From assembly GCF_901000735.1 (NCBI RefSeq), contig NC_081551.1:17636545-17700544 (forward strand): a DNA stretch of 64,000 nt, read 5' to 3'. The position numbers and the translations under genes are program-made. Positions 51,028-60,808 of this stretch are shown here, one piece after another; within the stretch, counting starts at the first letter, position 1, and every line of letters starts with the position of its first letter. The notes below the pieces were generated by a model. The model was not told the DNA's origin. It saw only the letters and a list, made by a program, of their open reading frames with translations, and did no database searches. The stretch is from Corylus avellana (taxonomy: Eukaryota > Streptophyta > Magnoliopsida > Fagales > Betulaceae).

Positions 51028-51690
51028 AACCTTGTTCAGCTTTTCAAGCATAGAAACTCCCACTGGTTACAGTTGTATGCCTAAGACAAAATTGCAGATT
51101 GGAGAAAAAATGCCCACATCATTCAAGGGATTGCTCAAGGGCTTATTTCCCTGCATAAGTACTCCAAAATAAAGGTCATTCATAGAGATTTGAAACCACC
51201 AATATATTACTGGACAATAACATGGATCCTAGGATCTCTGATTTGGCATACGTGGCAAACATGTTCGGGGAGAAACAAATATTGAGTAGACACGAATTGA
51301 ATTGTCGGGACATACTAAGTAAGCAACTTGATCATTTTTTAAAATGTGAACTGGCTGATATATACTATATGAAATGTCAAATGAATTCCATCTGTGTATT
51401 AATAACATTCTGGTGAAAGATGGAAAAAGTGGTTATATGTCACTTGAACATGCCATGGATGGTCTTTTTTCTGCGAAATCCGATGTTCTTGGCTTTGGAG
51501 TAAAATGACATTGTAATAGACCAACAATGACAGGTGATGTATATGCTTGGGAGTGAAATGACAACCTTTCCAGATCCTAAACAGCCAGCCTTTTCTACCA
51601 CTGCAAGCAAGAATGACAATGATATCTCAGAAAATCCAGGACCTTGTTCGATTGATGATGTAGCAATTTCAAATTTACACGGCCAATAAC
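51028..51690 (+). pseudogene. Decayed G-type lectin S-receptor-like kinase (3' part)
   Basis: Translation in shifting frames gives the end of an S-domain receptor kinase: NAHIIQGIAQGLISLHKYSK, KVIHRDLKPP, MDPRISDLAYVANMFGEKQ, GYMSLEHAMDGLFSAKSDV and a C-terminal PKQPAFSTTASKNDNDISEN with ENPGPCSIDDVAISNLHGQ, typical of this family. Frameshifts and stops separate the pieces. The sections after the activation segment (DVFSFG to the end of the kinase) are mostly gone. No lectin, S-locus or PAN domain lies upstream. The pieces are adjacent although introns would split them in an intact gene, which fits a partial or processed copy. It cannot encode a working kinase. Confidence 0.8.
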
Positions 51691-52480
51691 ATTCTAGGAG
51701 ACAAGGACTTTATTCATTAAACACACTTCTTGATTAAGCTCATCATTCAATATTTTCCTTCAGCAAACATCACTTAGTTCATCATTTGCAGTTTGCAGTA
51801 TAATAAAAATTCATTGCATCATTACAGAATTTTATGAATTATATCATGGCCATGATCATTAACATGATATGAGATCAAAAACCACATTACGACCTAGAAG
51901 CCTGATTGAACCAATCCAAATTATGCCATGTTCTAGATTAAGTAGAAACTTGCCTGCTTGTATCACTTCCACATACATCATAGTCTATGTTAGATAAAAT
52001 AATAAAAACTACTCTCTAGAAACATTACTAAATGTTAATATAGCCAAATTTGATAACATGGTGTACCAATCTTAGGGCATGCTTGGTACGTAGAAATAGA
52101 CCTAGGAATGGAATAGCTATTCCGTTATTTGGATGTGCCACCATTATTGGGAATAAGAAATAACTAGGAATAATTATTCCCTTAAAATGAGGAAGAGTGA
52201 TTCCTCTTAAAAAAAGGTAGGGAATAGCTATTCTCCCAAGAATGGAATAGCTCGACCATCCATGGGGAATTTCACGAATACTTCTTTTTGGGTGCCCGGA
52301 AAAAAAAAAAAAAAAATTTCTCTAATTCATAATCAGTAAATGACTAACAGAAGTCAAGAAGTTAAGCATTGTGATTGATGAAGGAAGTAGCTTAAATGCA
52401 ATTGAACGTAACACTATATAAGGTCCACTACACAGAAAATACAACTCACTTGCAAAGTTCAATACCGCCTCTTAAGCAAG
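51691..52480. other. Intergenic DNA with a Harbinger-type MITE fragment
   Basis: Mostly AT-rich. From about 52073 to 52275, GGGCATGCTTGGTACGTAGA and repeated GGAATAGCTATTCC words resemble one arm of the Tourist-type element at 36151-36799. A matching right end was not found, so the copy seems truncated. Confidence 0.5.
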
Positions 52481-53344
52481 TCAATCGAAGCCCTTCCCTA
52501 GGCAATTAAGACAACGTTGTACCCTGAGATGCGAAAACATGGAAAAAAAAAAAAAAACACATCATTATCGCATAATAGGAAAAACTCAAAAACCAATCTC
52601 TTTCTCAAAACATGGTTATTGAATCAATAGTTATAGAGGTTTTGTGCTCGAATATCATGCCTAGCAAGCAGTGTTCCAAAAAGCAGATTAGAGCTTTTAA
52701 TTGTTTCAATTTGCCAGCCAAAACACAAACTTTTCGTTAAATACCACTCAATATACCACCCATTGTGCTTGTTTCCATAACTCTTCGTTTGGTTACTGAG
52801 AAAACTGTCGAACACAACCAAAGGGTTAACCATCCAAATTCATATAAAGGAACAGAAAGGAACCTGTTTTCCCAGTAACCAAACGGAGCACAAACGAATT
52901 GTAGACCAAGCACCTAAAATGAGCTCCAGAAATATTGAGAAATTACTAAAAAAATAAAAGAACAATCAGAGAGCAACCTGTTTCCATCGCAAGTAGGGCA
53001 AAGGCAGGGGTTGATGGCAACTGGGTCGTACAAAGGCGACCAATATATGGTGGCATTTCCTTTGCACAGTTTGCACATAACAAACCCTTTCCCCCTGCAA
53101 AGCGCACAAGGCGGCGCCACCTTTCTCTGCACCAAAACCGCACCAAAGAAAATCGGACTCTCAAAAGAGGAAACAAAAAAGTGATGGAGCCAAAGAGGGT
53201 TTGGCTTTTGAGTTTTACCCGTTTCGCTTCGTCGGTGAAACGAAGCGCTCTGACGGTGGCAGAGGAAGCGAGATTCAAAGTAAGTAGTCCGCCAAGGATG
53301 AGAGCGGCACCAGTGCCCAACGTGCGCAGTTGCTTTGGTATCAT
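52481..53344 (-). CDS. DnaJ-type zinc-finger protein with N-terminal hydrophobic segment
   Basis: Three exons join in frame on the minus strand: 53219-53344, 52978-53126, 52481-52523, giving 105 residues. The last exon is only 43 bases and is easily missed. A hydrophobic segment (about residues 11-30, TGAALILGGLLTLNLASSAT) could be a membrane anchor or part of an organelle-targeting region. It is followed by four CxxCxG-type modules: CALCRGKG, CKLCKGNA, CPTCDGNR and CLNCLGKG. This is the cysteine-rich zinc-binding fold of DnaJ without a J domain, as in plant BSD2/LQY1/PSA2-like proteins that help assemble or protect chloroplast complexes. Whether this protein is plastidial cannot be told from the sequence. 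The product ends GKGFD. It is complete, with GT/AG splice sites. Confidence 0.88.
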
Positions 53345-53929
53345 CTTTGGTGTATCTTGAGTTTTGGTGCAGGCAACGTCTCAAACAGTTGGAGTGCGTG
53401 CGATAGAAAGCTTAGAGCAAAGGGCTCCGTAGGAAACTAATCTCAACGTGTGCCTTTCGCTTCCCGCGTGGCCGCGCCAGGATTTTATGTGTTTTTTTTT
53501 TTTAAGGTATATCGCACTTATCCGACCAGTTTGAATTGTGTTGAACCCAAAAATACCAAATTATGCACTGCACTTTCGTTACCTTTTTATTTACCGGATT
53601 GATTTGATATCCCATCAACGGGCCTTTTATTCAAAATGAATCGATATATTAGTCTAATAATAATAATAATAAGTGAAGGGATTGATGAGACCATGGCCTA
53701 CCATTGTGTTACCATTCCAGGTGGTGGTCCACCTATTTCAACAATACCCTAAAATGGTGAGAGGTTGGCCGGCCTACCCTAACAACTTAGAGACATCAAA
53801 TTCAAGGGATTCTAGGGTACCCTATTTAGAGGCAAATAGGGCCATTGGTATAAAGATTGTCGAAACTAAGTGAAATAACGAAAAGTAAAAAGGAAATGGA
53901 TTGGAGAGGAACAATACACAAATAATTTA
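53345..53929. other. Promoter and intergenic DNA
   Basis: The leader and promoter of the zinc-finger gene are followed by ordinary DNA with a short AAT run (about 53656-53671). A plus-strand frame at 53673-53873 resembles nothing known. Confidence 0.4.
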
Positions 53930-54303
53930 GGGAAATTATATCAAAATACCTTGGGTAAACACGCCAAATTTTTTTTGTCTTTTAAGTTTTTTTTTTTTTT
54001 TGACAATTTACTTCCTATGTCAATCGAAATGTCAAAAAAATATTTACAGTCAAATTTTTTTAACTGTCGTTAGATTGGTTGAAATGTAGCGTTTGTCACG
54101 TCAGCATAATAATTTTTTATTAATTTAATTTAAAAATTTTAAAAATTAAAAAAAAAAATATTTATATATATATATATATANNNNNNNNNNNNNNNNNNNN
54201 NNNNNNNNNNNNNNNNNNNNNNNNNNNNNNNNNNNNNNNNNNNNNNNNNNNNNNNNNNNNNNNNNNNNNNNNNNNNNNNNAAGATATTTTGATATAATTT
54301 CCG
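53930..54303. mobile_element. Mutator-like MITE interrupted by an assembly gap
   Basis: AATAATTTA flanks both sides (53921-53929, 54304-54312). The left end GGGAAATTATATCAAAATAC matches the inverted right end CGGAAATTATATCAAAATAT. The interior contains poly-T, GTCACGTCAGCA-like and TA-repeat sequence, then the gap. Only a little of the right arm is resolved. Confidence 0.82.
54181..54280. other. Assembly gap (100 N)
   Basis: Exactly 100 unresolved bases, probably a fixed-size placeholder. It starts directly after a TA repeat inside a foldback element. Confidence 0.99.
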
Positions 54304-54881
54304 AATAATTTATATGGTTCGACATTATACCTACGTCCTTAGGAGCAAGCAACTAATTTTTAACTATCTCAACAAAGAATAGGGTTACAACTTCTATGCA
54401 TTGTGCCGAATTTAAACTCTAACCTGATACTTTAAAATTATCAATATATCCTTACAATACCACGAGAGCTTTACCCACGTACCCCCCACTTATTATTTGG
54501 CCATGGTAAAATAAACTTAAATTAAGCTACAATTGGCAGCATGAATTTCACTCTATTCTGTTCATTTCGCTTATAAGATTTTTTTTTTTAAAGAAGGGGA
54601 GAAAGGAAGGGGGGGAGGGAGGGATATTTCCCATTACAATGGAAAGGGGATGCGTTGAGGGCGTAGGAATTATTGGTAAAGACAAATTAATAAATTGGGG
54701 TTTATCAGGACTAGTGCTACGAGCTTCCAGAATACAATGGGATCTTCGTAAAGCTAACCATTATGAGTGTTACAACGAATTGGATTAGGAAGTCCAATGG
54801 AAAAAAATAAGGGGATTCATTAGCTCGTTATTTAGTCCAAATTGGTGAAATGACAAAATCCATAAAAACGTATTCAAGAGG

Positions 54882-55145
54882 CTCTAGAAGGAATTCCAGG
54901 AGTCCTATGAGAATTTAGAAATTCGATACTTTGATAGGGGGAGGATAGGTGAAAATGCAACCAGAAAAACTTATGGTTGTAGCGCAATGAGCATTAATAT
55001 TGTTGGCACAAAACTCTAGAAGGAATTCTAGGAGCCCTATGAGAATTTAGAAATTCGATACTTTGATAGGGGGAGGATAGGTGAAAATGTAAACAGAAAA
55101 ATTTATGGTTGTAGCGCAATGAGCATTAATATTGTGGGCACAAAA
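54882..55145. repeat. 132-bp tandem duplication, two copies
   Basis: CTCTAGAAGGAATTCCAGGA at 54882 recurs at 55014 as CTCTAGAAGGAATTCTAGGA. The copies stay nearly identical through GATAGGGGGAGGATAGGTGA and GCGCAATGAGCATTAATATT. The repeat lies in the decayed LINE fragment described next. Confidence 0.88.
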
Positions 55146-55315
55146 GTTTGCAATTCTATTATTCTTGCAGACTTCCCAAGAAGTGGAGGCTGACGTGGTT
55201 GCAAGGGTATATGGATGATGGAGAAGATTCTCCAATCTTTGGTAATATTGGGGTATTGAAAGGCAAGAATCACAATCAAAGAGTTACCTTCCATAATAGA
55301 TTTTTTTGATACCAA
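54890..55315 (-). pseudogene. Decayed LINE RNase H domain fragment
   Basis: Minus-strand translation across two frames gives EGNSLIVILAFQYPNITKDW followed by SWEVCKNNRIANFCAH and further C-terminal residues. This resembles the end of the RNase H domain in plant LINE ORF2 proteins, whose usual signature is W...C.VNR.aN..AH..A. Its 3' part is duplicated in tandem. No other LINE domains are attached. It is opposite in orientation to the LINE at 56008-59727. Confidence 0.6.
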
Positions 55316-55329
55316 GGGAGACTGCTCAT

Positions 55330-55994
55330 ATGCAGGGGAACCAATGCTTCAAATGAGTTCTTGCAGACTGATGCTTGAGTAAAGGAGTCTCTATTGACAG
55401 TGTTGAATTTGATCTTGAAATAATTTGCAGGAGAGGGGTACCATTTTTCCAAGATGTATGGAGAACTTAGAATCCGTTTGGCTTATATCACATTAATCAC
55501 TTCTTATAACTATTCAAACAAAAAACTTAGAACAAAAACATTTACCAAACACTATCTTAGCTTTCCAAGTTGTGTGGTGTTCGAGTGAGACCTTTTTCAT
55601 GGTTTTGGAGATGGCTAAAGCATCAAGGGCAATGCCATCATGAAATTAAATCTGAACCGTTAAAAAAACTACGGTACATATATTATGATTTTTTTACAAC
55701 ACCTAAGCTAAATCCATCCGGTAGCTAGTTTATGAACCAAAATGCCACATGTTGGATGGAGTTAGACGTGATTGGGCAATTATTAGTTTGCTAAATGTAC
55801 TACACTCCACCCTTCTAGCCTTAATGGCCAAATAAATAAACAAATAAGCGTTTTCTTTACAAATTGGAGAGGGATGGGGCAATAGATGTTGAGAGGAAGA
55901 ATGTAGATGATATGGTAATGCATTGCATAAAGTCTATGGTTTAATTTGTTTTTATTATTTGTTAATTAGCAACTCTTCCAAAAGCCGAAATTAA
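55330..55994. other. Intergenic DNA
   Basis: No gene is seen. AGAATCCGTTTGGCTTATATC and a matching inverted CATTTACCAAACACTATCTTA within 55460-55560 hint at a small MITE. The rest is plain AT-rich DNA. Confidence 0.4.
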
Positions 55995-56152
55995 TAGGCC
56001 AAATACAAATGGTATTTTCAAAGGGACAATAGATGTAGCTGAAAGCGAATGATATTTGTTTTTAGTCCTCTGCTAAGGTTCCTTCGCTCTGGGTGATCCC
56101 GAGTGCAAACCGGCGGCAAGGTTTTAGTCCCCTGTCCTTGGATATCGACGAT

Positions 56153-57364
56153 ATGGGCGATTCTGGACATGGTGTGTTCACAGAAGATGCTGTGAGGGGC
56201 AAGCACTATGACCAATCTTCTCTTACTGAGGGAGAAAGGATTGGTATCTCCATCACAGAAGGAGAGGTGGATGAAGTTCGCCGGCAGGGAGAGAACTGCT
56301 TGATTGGGCGATACTGGACTGAACGAAAATACAACAAGGAGGCGTTTAAAAATGTCCTATCCAGGATCTGGCGTATGGAGGGACGAGTGACTTTCAGAGA
56401 GTTACAGGATAACCTCTGGATTATTGAATTCGTGGATGGAGAGGACAAACGCCGAATTCTAGAAGGGCGCCCTTGGTCGTTTGATCGGCAGATTTTTGTG
56501 CTTCAAGAGTTTGAAGGAAACACTCCGCCCTCACAAATGAATTTTAGTCTCTCACCATTTTGGATCCAAATACATGATATGCCGTTGATATGCATGAACA
56601 CGGGAGTGGGCAGGAAGATAGGCAAATCCATGGGCCAGGTGGAGGAAGTTGACGTTGCGGAGGGCTGTGCAGGTTGGGGAAGGTACCTATGTATTCGGGT
56701 CATCCTTGATCTTATGAAACCTCTAGACCGTGGGCGAGCATTGCATTTGGGCGACAAAGTGAACTGGGTGGATTTTCAATATGAAAAGCTAGCTCAATTC
56801 TGTTATCAGTGTGGTTGTATTCTGCATGGTTCTCGGGGATGCTTGGCAAAACGAAGTGGAAGGCAAGCCACTGCAGAGGGTACGAAACGATGGGGAGCGT
56901 GGCTTAAAGCTGATGACCCGGGCAGAAAAACTGAAATGGGTCAAAGCTCAAAAGTTCCGGGCGAATGGTCTTCTCCAGCGAAAGAGGTTTGGGGCTCTGA
57001 CGGCGAGAGGAGTTCAACGGGGAAGGAAGGCCACGGTAATTTTGGTAACCCTAGTGATTCTAGCAAGCCTATTAATGGGGTTAGCAGTGATGAATCGAGC
57101 GGTTACCATATGGGGAATAATTCTCCGACAGGGGCAATGAAAGCTGCTTCAAATTCCAAATCTAGAGGGGGAGAAGGAAAACGTCAAAAGTTTTCCTTAG
57201 CTGAAAGGGAGGCAGTTCAGGGAGCAAAGCCACGTGGAAAAAAGGGTAGGACAACTGGAGGTAACTATCTTGGTCGTGGGCTGGGCCAAAATAATAAGGG
57301 GAACACAGTGAAGAAGCAAGAACCCATGGCATTAGCTAAAGGGGGCCCATCTGGGGAGAGATGA
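56153..57364 (+). CDS. LINE ORF1 protein (DUF4283 and zinc knuckle)
   Basis: A 403-residue frame counted from the first ATG (MGDSGHGVF). The frame is open without an ATG back to about 56063, so some of the upstream residues might be used by a non-AUG start. A DUF4283 domain covers about residues 45-190 (SRIWRMEGRVTFRELQDNLW, then FDRQIFVLQEFEG and SPFWIQIHDMPL). A CCHC knuckle CYQCGCILHGSRGC follows, then a basic, low-complexity tail. Such ORF1 proteins bind the LINE RNA. The stop TGA overlaps the ORF2 ATG (ATGATGA), a junction created by the internal deletion. Confidence 0.9.
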   Translation: MGDSGHGVFTEDAVRGKHYDQSSLTEGERIGISITEGEVDEVRRQGENCLIGRYWTERKYNKEAFKNVLSRIWRMEGRVTFRELQDNLWIIEFVDGEDKRRILEGRPWSFDRQIFVLQEFEGNTPPSQMNFSLSPFWIQIHDMPLICMNTGVGRKIGKSMGQVEEVDVAEGCAGWGRYLCIRVILDLMKPLDRGRALHLGDKVNWVDFQYEKLAQFCYQCGCILHGSRGCLAKRSGRQATAEGTKRWGAWLKADDPGRKTEMGQSSKVPGEWSSPAKEVWGSDGERSSTGKEGHGNFGNPSDSSKPINGVSSDESSGYHMGNNSPTGAMKAASNSKSRGGEGKRQKFSLAEREAVQGAKPRGKKGRTTGGNYLGRGLGQNNKGNTVKKQEPMALAKGGPSGER

Positions 57365-59682
57365 TGAAGCGCCTGGGTTTTGGGGAACGGTGGATTCAAT
57401 TAATCATGACGTGTGTGACAACGGCATCATATTCAATCCTTATCAATGGGAAACCATATGGTCGGATTATGCCAACAAGGGGTATCAGGCAAGGTGATCC
57501 CCTATCACCATATCTATTCCTACTATGTTCAGAAGGTCTCAGTTATTTGCTTAGCAGGGCCGAATCTACTAATGAGCTCTCAGGGTTGCCCATCACAAGG
57601 AGGGGTTCTAAGCTAAATCATCTTCTCTTTGCTGATGATAGCCTACTATTTTGCAAGGCTAAGCTACCCGAATGGAACAAAATTCAAGAGATTTTGGAGG
57701 TCTATGAAAGAGCTTCAGGACAAAAGATAAATAGAGACAAAACCTCTATTTTCTTTAGTAAGAATACAAAGATGACTCATCGAGACCAAATTCTTGCTGC
57801 ATCGGGATTGCAATCCATTCCGAGCTATGAAAGGTACTTGGGGTTACCGGCTCTTGTTGGGAGATCCCGAACCCTGGCTTTCCAAGATATTCTAAGTAGG
57901 GTTAGGGATAAACTCAATGGATGGAAGGAGAAATTCCTCTCTCAAGCCGGCAAGGAGGTCCTTTTGAAGGCGGTGATTCAAGCAATACCCACTTACACGA
58001 TGAGTGTTTTCAAACTCCCAAAGACTCTTTGTAAGAAGATCAATTTTTTGATGGCAAAGTTTTGGTGGGGGCATAAGGAAAATCTCTCACGGGTAGCTTG
58101 GATGAGTTGGGAGAAGCTGAGTTTGCCTAAGAATAGGGGTGGAATGGGCTTTCGTGACTTGGAGGTTTTCAACCAAGCTTTGCTTGCAAAGCAAGGTTGG
58201 AGAATTTTGAAAAAGCCGGATTCATTGGTGGCAACCATCTTTAAGGAAAAATATTTTCCAAGGGGCCATCTCTTGGAATCCTCTTTGGGAAATCGGCCAT
58301 CCTATGCTTGGAAAAGCATTTGGAATTCTTTGAAGATTCTAAAACAAGGGTTGATATGGAGAGTGGGGGACGGAAAATCTATTCGCATATGGGGGGATCG
58401 TTGGCTTCCATCTCCTTCTACTTATATGGTACAAACCCCACCCCGACCTCAACATCGAGAGCAAAAAGTTTGTGATCTCATAGACCCTCACACTAGATGG
58501 TGGAATCAAGCTCTGCTCCACGAACTTTTCTCTGAGGAGGAAGTAAACAGAGTGTGTAGCATAGCTCCTAGCCCTGGTGGGGTACCGGATCAATTGGTCT
58601 GGGTAGGAACAAAGAATGGCAATTTTACTGTACGAAGCGCTTACTATATCTGTAAGTCCTTGGAAGATGGGAGCAAAGGGGAAAGCTCTGCTATGACTAC
58701 TCTTACTGGTTTTTGGAGGAAGGTTTGGAGGATCCGAGGACCACCGGTAGTGAAATCCTTCCTGTGGAAGGCTTGCAGCAATGCTCTGGCAACCCGAGCG
58801 AATTTACATAGACGGAAGATTACTCAAGACCCTTTGTGTCCCATTTGTAAATTGGAACCTGAAACTTTGGGTCATATTCTTTGGAGCTGTGGCTCGGCGA
58901 GAGATGTATGGCTAGAAAGCTCCCGGAAATTACAGAAGAGTTCCATTTGCGAAGAAGCTTTTGCAGGTATTTTCGAGCAACTGTCGGCCTACTTGAATTC
59001 GGAGGAGATGCAGGTTTTTGTCACTGTGGCACGCCAAATCTGGCTCAGGCGCAATGCTTATGTCTTTGGGAAGCCGCTGCTTGCACCAGCAGAAGTCATT
59101 CGCAGAGCTCAGGAACAAATTTGTGCCTTTGAGAAGACAGAGGCTGGAAGATGTAAGCCCCAACCAACAGTGCAAAACCATGCAGTCCATATTTGGCAAA
59201 AGCCACCGGAAGATTTCGTCAAACTTAACTGGTATGCTTCAATAAATGAAAGACAAAAGCGCATTGGAATTGGGGTGGCTGTCCGCAATTCTGATGGAGC
59301 ACTCCTAGCTTCATTGTGTGCTTCAAAGTACATGTTAACGGATCCTGGGACTGCAGAAGCTGTAGCAGCGTGGCATGCCGCTGAGATCACACGAAGGCTG
59401 GGATTGCGACAGGTGGTTTTAGAGGGGGATGCGCTGGAAGTCATTAATGTTCTCAAACTGGATGGAGGCTGGATGGGTAGCTATGGACAGATTCTGCAAG
59501 ATGCTAAAAACCTCTTGGGGCACTGTTTGGAATGGCAGGTTAGCCATATTAACCGAGACGGTAATAATGTTGCCCATAGTTTGGCCAAATTGGCATTATC
59601 ACTAGACCAGGATTTGTTCTGGGTTGACAATTTTCCTCCCTGTATTAGTGAGCTTGTTCATATTGAGCAAGGCTTGAGTTAA
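57361..59682 (+). CDS. LINE ORF2 remnant: partial reverse transcriptase, zf-RVT and RNase H
   Basis: A 773-residue frame starting MMKRLGFGERWIQLIMTCV, which is mid-domain sequence of the reverse transcriptase. It keeps GIRQGDPLSPYLF and the catalytic FADD (about residues 90-93). It then has the thumb-like region, a zf-RVT segment (FLWKACSNALATRANLHRR, CPICKLEPETLGHILWSC) and a C-terminal RNase H domain. The endonuclease and the RT motifs before GIRQGDPLSP are missing, including the region that would supply the first catalytic aspartate, so it cannot copy RNA. In the RNase H domain the expected first aspartate (KLN-F/W-D) is Tyr625, while the later acidic residues (AEA, LEGDA, NRDGN) remain. 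It is intact as a frame but dead as an enzyme. Confidence 0.92.
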   Translation: MMKRLGFGERWIQLIMTCVTTASYSILINGKPYGRIMPTRGIRQGDPLSPYLFLLCSEGLSYLLSRAESTNELSGLPITRRGSKLNHLLFADDSLLFCKAKLPEWNKIQEILEVYERASGQKINRDKTSIFFSKNTKMTHRDQILAASGLQSIPSYERYLGLPALVGRSRTLAFQDILSRVRDKLNGWKEKFLSQAGKEVLLKAVIQAIPTYTMSVFKLPKTLCKKINFLMAKFWWGHKENLSRVAWMSWEKLSLPKNRGGMGFRDLEVFNQALLAKQGWRILKKPDSLVATIFKEKYFPRGHLLESSLGNRPSYAWKSIWNSLKILKQGLIWRVGDGKSIRIWGDRWLPSPSTYMVQTPPRPQHREQKVCDLIDPHTRWWNQALLHELFSEEEVNRVCSIAPSPGGVPDQLVWVGTKNGNFTVRSAYYICKSLEDGSKGESSAMTTLTGFWRKVWRIRGPPVVKSFLWKACSNALATRANLHRRKITQDPLCPICKLEPETLGHILWSCGSARDVWLESSRKLQKSSICEEAFAGIFEQLSAYLNSEEMQVFVTVARQIWLRRNAYVFGKPLLAPAEVIRRAQEQICAFEKTEAGRCKPQPTVQNHAVHIWQKPPEDFVKLNWYASINERQKRIGIGVAVRNSDGALLASLCASKYMLTDPGTAEAVAAWHAAEITRRLGLRQVVLEGDALEVINVLKLDGGWMGSYGQILQDAKNLLGHCLEWQVSHINRDGNNVAHSLAKLALSLDQDLFWVDNFPPCISELVHIEQGLS

Positions 59683-59740
59683 TCCAATAAAAGTTACCAT
59701 TTCTCAAAAAAAAAAAAAAAAAAAAAATAGGCCAAATACA

Positions 59741-60808
59741 GTTTTTTATTATTATTATTTGCACAAAATTACTAATATAAAGAATATAAATATTATCTGT
59801 AAATCAACAATATAAATATTATTTCATTACTACCATAGTAATAAAAACTGTCACATAGTAGTAATTAAAGCAAGAACTGTCACCTTGTAGGCGTTGGCTT
59901 ATAAGATAGGTGTCCATCCTAACACAGTAACACTTGTACCATGACTCATACAAACAATCAATCATACGAAGCCATGTATTTATCTTCAATCATTCTCAAC
60001 CATTTTGGATGTGATATGGATTTGGTCACAGTAAAGAAATAAAACCAATTGCACCCAACCCCCATCCTTTTGACCACTTGTCCATTAAAAAAGAAAAGAG
60101 AGAAATTTGTTTAAAATTCTCTAGTACGACGAATTTCCATTTTCTCAAAAAAAAAAAAAAAAAAAAAATAGAACCATTTTCTTAGCCTAATTCTGACATA
60201 CGGTCATTTTCTTGCTTGATTTGTAAAAATAGAACCATTTTTACAAATATCCTGATACTTGAAGCATATTCCTCAATGGAAAAAGTTCGAGGATCTAGTC
60301 AAGATTCACATGTAGCATAGCCAAGTTGATGGGGCTATGATCTGCTGCGTTCGCCTCCACCCACATCCTTGCACACTCTCAAATCATTGTGGATCAATGT
60401 TAATCAAACCCATATATAATTCAACTAAATTAGTGGGACCAATGATTACTCCCTAATCCAATGGTTAGCCCTTAATCTGCTACACGTCAAATCATCTTTA
60501 ACTAAATTAGGATAATCACCACCATCTAAACCCTAATCCAAAGTCTAAAATAGCCTAATCTACAAAGCAAGCTCTAAAAACATTATCATATTCATCAATA
60601 ATTACATTACATGCTACATCATCGTATATCTCACGTAATCAACGATCCACATTAAAAGCATAATTACATCAGCACCATCCACATTTAATACTTTCCAAGT
60701 TCTCACTCGCTTATACTTGGAAACAAAAAACCAAAAAAAAAAAAAAAAGGAAAAAATTACAACTTTTGGACCTACGGATCTTCAAATATTGCCGTAACTT
60801 GTCGGGGC
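59741..60808. other. Intergenic DNA and 3' UTR of the 129-residue protein gene
   Basis: AT-rich. A poly-A run (60149-60168) after TTTCCATTTTCTC resembles the LINE 3' end at about 59693, and may be the tail of a 5'-truncated copy. The 3' UTR of the next minus-strand gene probably covers about 60560-60808. No additional gene is seen. Confidence 0.45.

Larger units (their letters stand above)
56008..59727 (+). mobile_element. LINE (plant L1-type) insertion with internal deletion and 13-bp target duplication
   Basis: TAGGCCAAATACA lies immediately before (55995-56007) and immediately after the poly-A tail (59728-59740), so both ends are defined. The element has a short leader, an ORF1 (56153-57364), an ORF2 remnant (57361-59682), a short 3' UTR and a pure A tail of about 20. 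Endonuclease and the N-terminal part of the reverse transcriptase are absent, yet the remaining frames are free of stops. The identical duplications indicate a recent insertion. The deletion probably existed in the copied RNA or arose soon after insertion. Confidence 0.93.

Noticed and set aside
57361..57364. Reading the ATGA overlap as an evolved translational coupling signal
   Set aside because: The overlap lies exactly at a deletion junction, so chance is the simpler explanation.
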